Source: an uncultured Collinsella sp. (GTDB lineage Bacteria; Actinomycetota; Coriobacteriia; Coriobacteriales; Coriobacteriaceae). From it: 8,174 bases of DNA. The translations under genes were made by a program, and so were the position numbers. This document shows, piece by piece, positions 8,114-8,174 of this stretch. A model generated the notes under the pieces. The model searched no databases. It was not told where the DNA came from and saw only the letters and a program-made list of their open reading frames with translations. The DNA is taken from positions 1-8,174 of the forward strand of contig CABRWN010000096.1 of the NCBI GenBank assembly GCA_902474645.1, in the 5' to 3' direction. Positions within the stretch are counted from its first letter, which is position 1; every line of letters begins with the position of its first letter.

Positions 8114-8174
8114 TCATCTCTCGTATGTATCGAGGTATTCCTGCTTGAGCGTCTGCGAGGACGACTTGATCTTT
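8114..8174 (-). CDS. C-terminal end of an unidentified protein (partial, cut by window edge)
   Basis: Reading leftward from 8173, one frame gives KIKSSSQTLKQEYLDTYER followed by a TGA stop at 8116-8114. The residue mix is plausible for a charged helical C-terminus, and the gene would run in the same direction as all others here. Only 19 codons are visible, so neither family nor function can be named. It ends 186 bases before the rpmE start codon. It is the only gene end in the window using TGA. A chance open frame of this length is possible, so confidence is modest. Confidence 0.4.
   Translation of the reverse strand, partial: KIKSSSQTLKQEYLDTYER

Overview
The window looks like chromosomal DNA from a GC-rich actinobacterium of the class Coriobacteriia, most like Collinsella. 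This is inferred from the protein sequences: a split transketolase, an actinobacterial-style SecA, an RF2 gene without the usual frameshift, and strong codon bias. No database search was possible. Every gene supported here lies on the minus strand, so the window reads right to left. I see no rRNA, tRNA, CRISPR array, insertion sequence or phage gene.

In transcription order: the last 19 codons of an unidentified gene (8114-8174); rpmE (ribosomal protein bL31 with a long extra tail), with a structured leader and a strong terminator; a gene-free stretch of about 300 bp with two related hairpin elements and a dyad; secA overlapping prfB by one base (TAATG), so probably co-transcribed and translationally coupled; a 167-bp gap with two related hairpin repeats and an intrinsic terminator ending directly at the next ribosome binding site; a YitT-family membrane protein gene; a 207-bp gap with a weak promoter and a possible operator; the N- and C-terminal subunits of a split transketolase, one base apart; and a final terminator.

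The genes are mostly housekeeping: translation (bL31, RF2), the Sec export motor (SecA), and the non-oxidative pentose phosphate pathway (transketolase). The YitT protein has no assigned substrate.

The points most worth a second look are these. RF2 carries Ser-Pro-Thr where the family has the stop-codon-reading Ser-Pro-Phe, and its programmed frameshift is absent. bL31 has a tail of about 94 residues rich in Ala, Glu and Lys. Two hairpins upstream of secA have different stems but nearly the same loop. The rpmE terminator and the hairpin before yitT share a near-identical apical core. The yitT terminator is placed so that any yitT mRNA must pass through it. I found no obviously new multi-gene system; the novelty is in protein variants and non-coding structure.
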